A stretch of DNA of 64,000 nucleotides, from positions 1-64,000 of the forward strand of contig JAGBEV010000020.1 of assembly GCA_017936785.1 (NCBI GenBank), read 5' to 3'. A model generated the notes under the pieces. It did not search any database. It saw nothing but the letters and a program-made list of their open reading frames with translations, and was not told the DNA's origin. The position numbers and the translations under genes were made by a program. Shown piece after piece: positions 62,906 through 64,000 of the stretch (within the stretch, counting starts at the first letter, position 1; each line of letters starts with the position of its first letter). Source of the DNA: Lachnospiraceae bacterium. GTDB taxonomy: Bacteria > Bacillota > Clostridia > Lachnospirales > Lachnospiraceae.

Positions 62906-64000
62906 ATGAATTTTGAAAAAGTAAAAACGCTGAAAGGGGAAGTGACTGTCCCCGGTGATAAATCCATTTCCCACAGAGCCGTTATGTTCGGCTCCATTTC
63001 CAATGGACTTACAGAGATCACAAACTTTCTGCAGGGTGCAGATTGTTTATCCACCATCTCCTGTTTTGGCAAACTTGGAATTGAAATTGAAAATACGCCT
63101 GAAAGGATTTTAGTACACGGCAGGGGACTCCACGGCTTAACTGCTCCCGATTCCCTTTTGGATGCAGGAAACAGCGGTACTACTACCCGCCTGATCTCAG
63201 GTATTTTAGCTCCCCAGCCCTTTACTACTACTCTGACCGGAGATGCTTCCATTCAGAAACGACCCATGAAGCGGATCATGGAACCCTTATCCATGATGGG
63301 CGCAGATATCAAAAGCTTAAAGGGCAACGATTGTGCCCCTTTGCAGATTACAGGAAAGCCATTAAAGGGCATTCACTATACCTCCAAGGTGGCTTCTGCA
63401 CAGGTAAAATCCTCGATTCTGTTAGCAGGATTGTATGCGGAAGACGAAACATCCGTAACGGAACCTAATATCAGCAGGAATCATACGGAAATCATGTTAA
63501 ATCATTTCGGCGCAAAAGTTACCACTTCAGGGAACACCGCTTCTGTTGTACCCAATCCTGTCCTGGAAGGACGCAAAATTGTTGTTCCCGGCGACATCTC
63601 TTCCGCCGCTTATTTTATCGCAGCCGGACTGATCGTTCCCGGTGCCGAAATTTTAATTAAAAATGTTGGGATCAACGAAACCCGTGACGGCATTATCCGG
63701 GTTGCAAAACAGATGGGCGGCAATATTACCCTGTTAAACGAAAACCGGGACAACGGCGAGCCGGTTGCTGATATTCTGGTTTCCCATAGCAGTCTCCACG
63801 GAACTACCATAAACGGAGCCATCATTCCTACTCTGATCGATGAAATTCCTGTTATCGCCATTATGGCTGCTTATGCACAAGGTACTACTATTATTGCAGA
63901 TGCCGCAGAATTAAAGGTTAAGGAATCCAACCGTATTGATGTGATGGTAGACAATCTAAGCGCCATGGGGGCTGATATTACCGGAACCGATGACGGCATG
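62906..64000 (+). CDS. aroA: 3-phosphoshikimate 1-carboxyvinyltransferase (EPSP synthase), 5' part
   Basis: 365 codons, cut by the window end. Joins shikimate-3-phosphate and PEP. Signatures: TVPGDKSISHRAVMFGSISNG, LDAGNSGTTTRLISGIL, RPMKRIMEPL, SAQVKSSILLAGLYA, PGDISSAAYFIAAG and KVKESNRIDV. The start follows TAAGGAG; the stop of tyrA is 11 bases away, so both share a promoter. Confidence 0.95.
   Translation, partial: MNFEKVKTLKGEVTVPGDKSISHRAVMFGSISNGLTEITNFLQGADCLSTISCFGKLGIEIENTPERILVHGRGLHGLTAPDSLLDAGNSGTTTRLISGILAPQPFTTTLTGDASIQKRPMKRIMEPLSMMGADIKSLKGNDCAPLQITGKPLKGIHYTSKVASAQVKSSILLAGLYAEDETSVTEPNISRNHTEIMLNHFGAKVTTSGNTASVVPNPVLEGRKIVVPGDISSAAYFIAAGLIVPGAEILIKNVGINETRDGIIRVAKQMGGNITLLNENRDNGEPVADILVSHSSLHGTTINGAIIPTLIDEIPVIAIMAAYAQGTTIIADAAELKVKESNRIDVMVDNLSAMGADITGTDDGM

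Overview
The window looks like the chromosome of a spore-forming anaerobic Firmicute of the Lachnospiraceae / Clostridium cluster XIVa type. This rests on gene content: an electron-bifurcating NfnAB-type pair, formate-tetrahydrofolate ligase with FolD, a leuS T-box leader, a probable Re-type citrate synthase, BspA-like leucine-rich surface proteins with a class B sortase, and a Cys/Gly-rich small protein of the kind seen in sporulating clostridia. Starts are mostly ATG with strong AGGAGG-type ribosome sites. No rRNA, tRNA or CRISPR array was seen.

Region 1 (1-9.3 kb) is accessory DNA. It opens with the right end of an IS66-family element, whose terminal bases supply the stop codon of the first host gene. 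Behind it run about eleven short minus-strand genes, mostly uncharacterised and AT-rich, several resembling immunity-type families (DUF2716, DUF4304-like, Imm49/DUF416-like, DUF434), with a CX5R phosphatase-like protein, a GNAT acetyltransferase and a P-loop kinase. Two decayed genes lie here: a nameless remnant and a frameshifted LUD-domain gene.

Region 2 (9.3-23 kb): a beta-helix lipoprotein on the plus strand faces a minus-strand housekeeping block: nfnA-nfnB-Dabb-zinc-ribbon membrane protein-rlmH, and tepA-ftsK-fhs-folD-zinc-ribbon/TPR protein. Region 3 (23-32.5 kb) has two more minus-strand operons: corC-like, yebC, a helical protein, metY, a GT2 glycosyltransferase and a 59-residue protein; and rex, a coiled-coil protein, nnr, alr and a MazF-type toxin without a visible antitoxin.

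Region 4 (32.5-43.3 kb): a divergent ABC-F gene carries an elaborate leader (long hairpin, loop complementary to its own ribosome site, short proline-containing ORF). After an XRE regulator comes a minus-strand run of Re-citrate synthase-like gene, gntR, icd, MBOAT acyltransferase and SGNH-like protein. A GntR-type palindrome overlaps the -10 box at its head. A cell-bound subtilase precedes it.

Region 5 (43.4-55 kb) is a surface and spore region: sortase B and two large BspA-type proteins sharing a TPxTGD tail motif, a Cys-rich protein behind a sigma-K-like promoter, two small helical proteins, and a membrane-anchored HNH protein that looks acquired. Region 6 (55-64 kb): leuS with its T-box, three genes for two membrane proteins and a DUF4272 protein, then tyrA and the start of aroA on the plus strand.

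The most unusual signal is the ABC-F leader at 32683-32854. The surface-protein/sortase unit, the citrate synthase operon and the immunity-like island come next.
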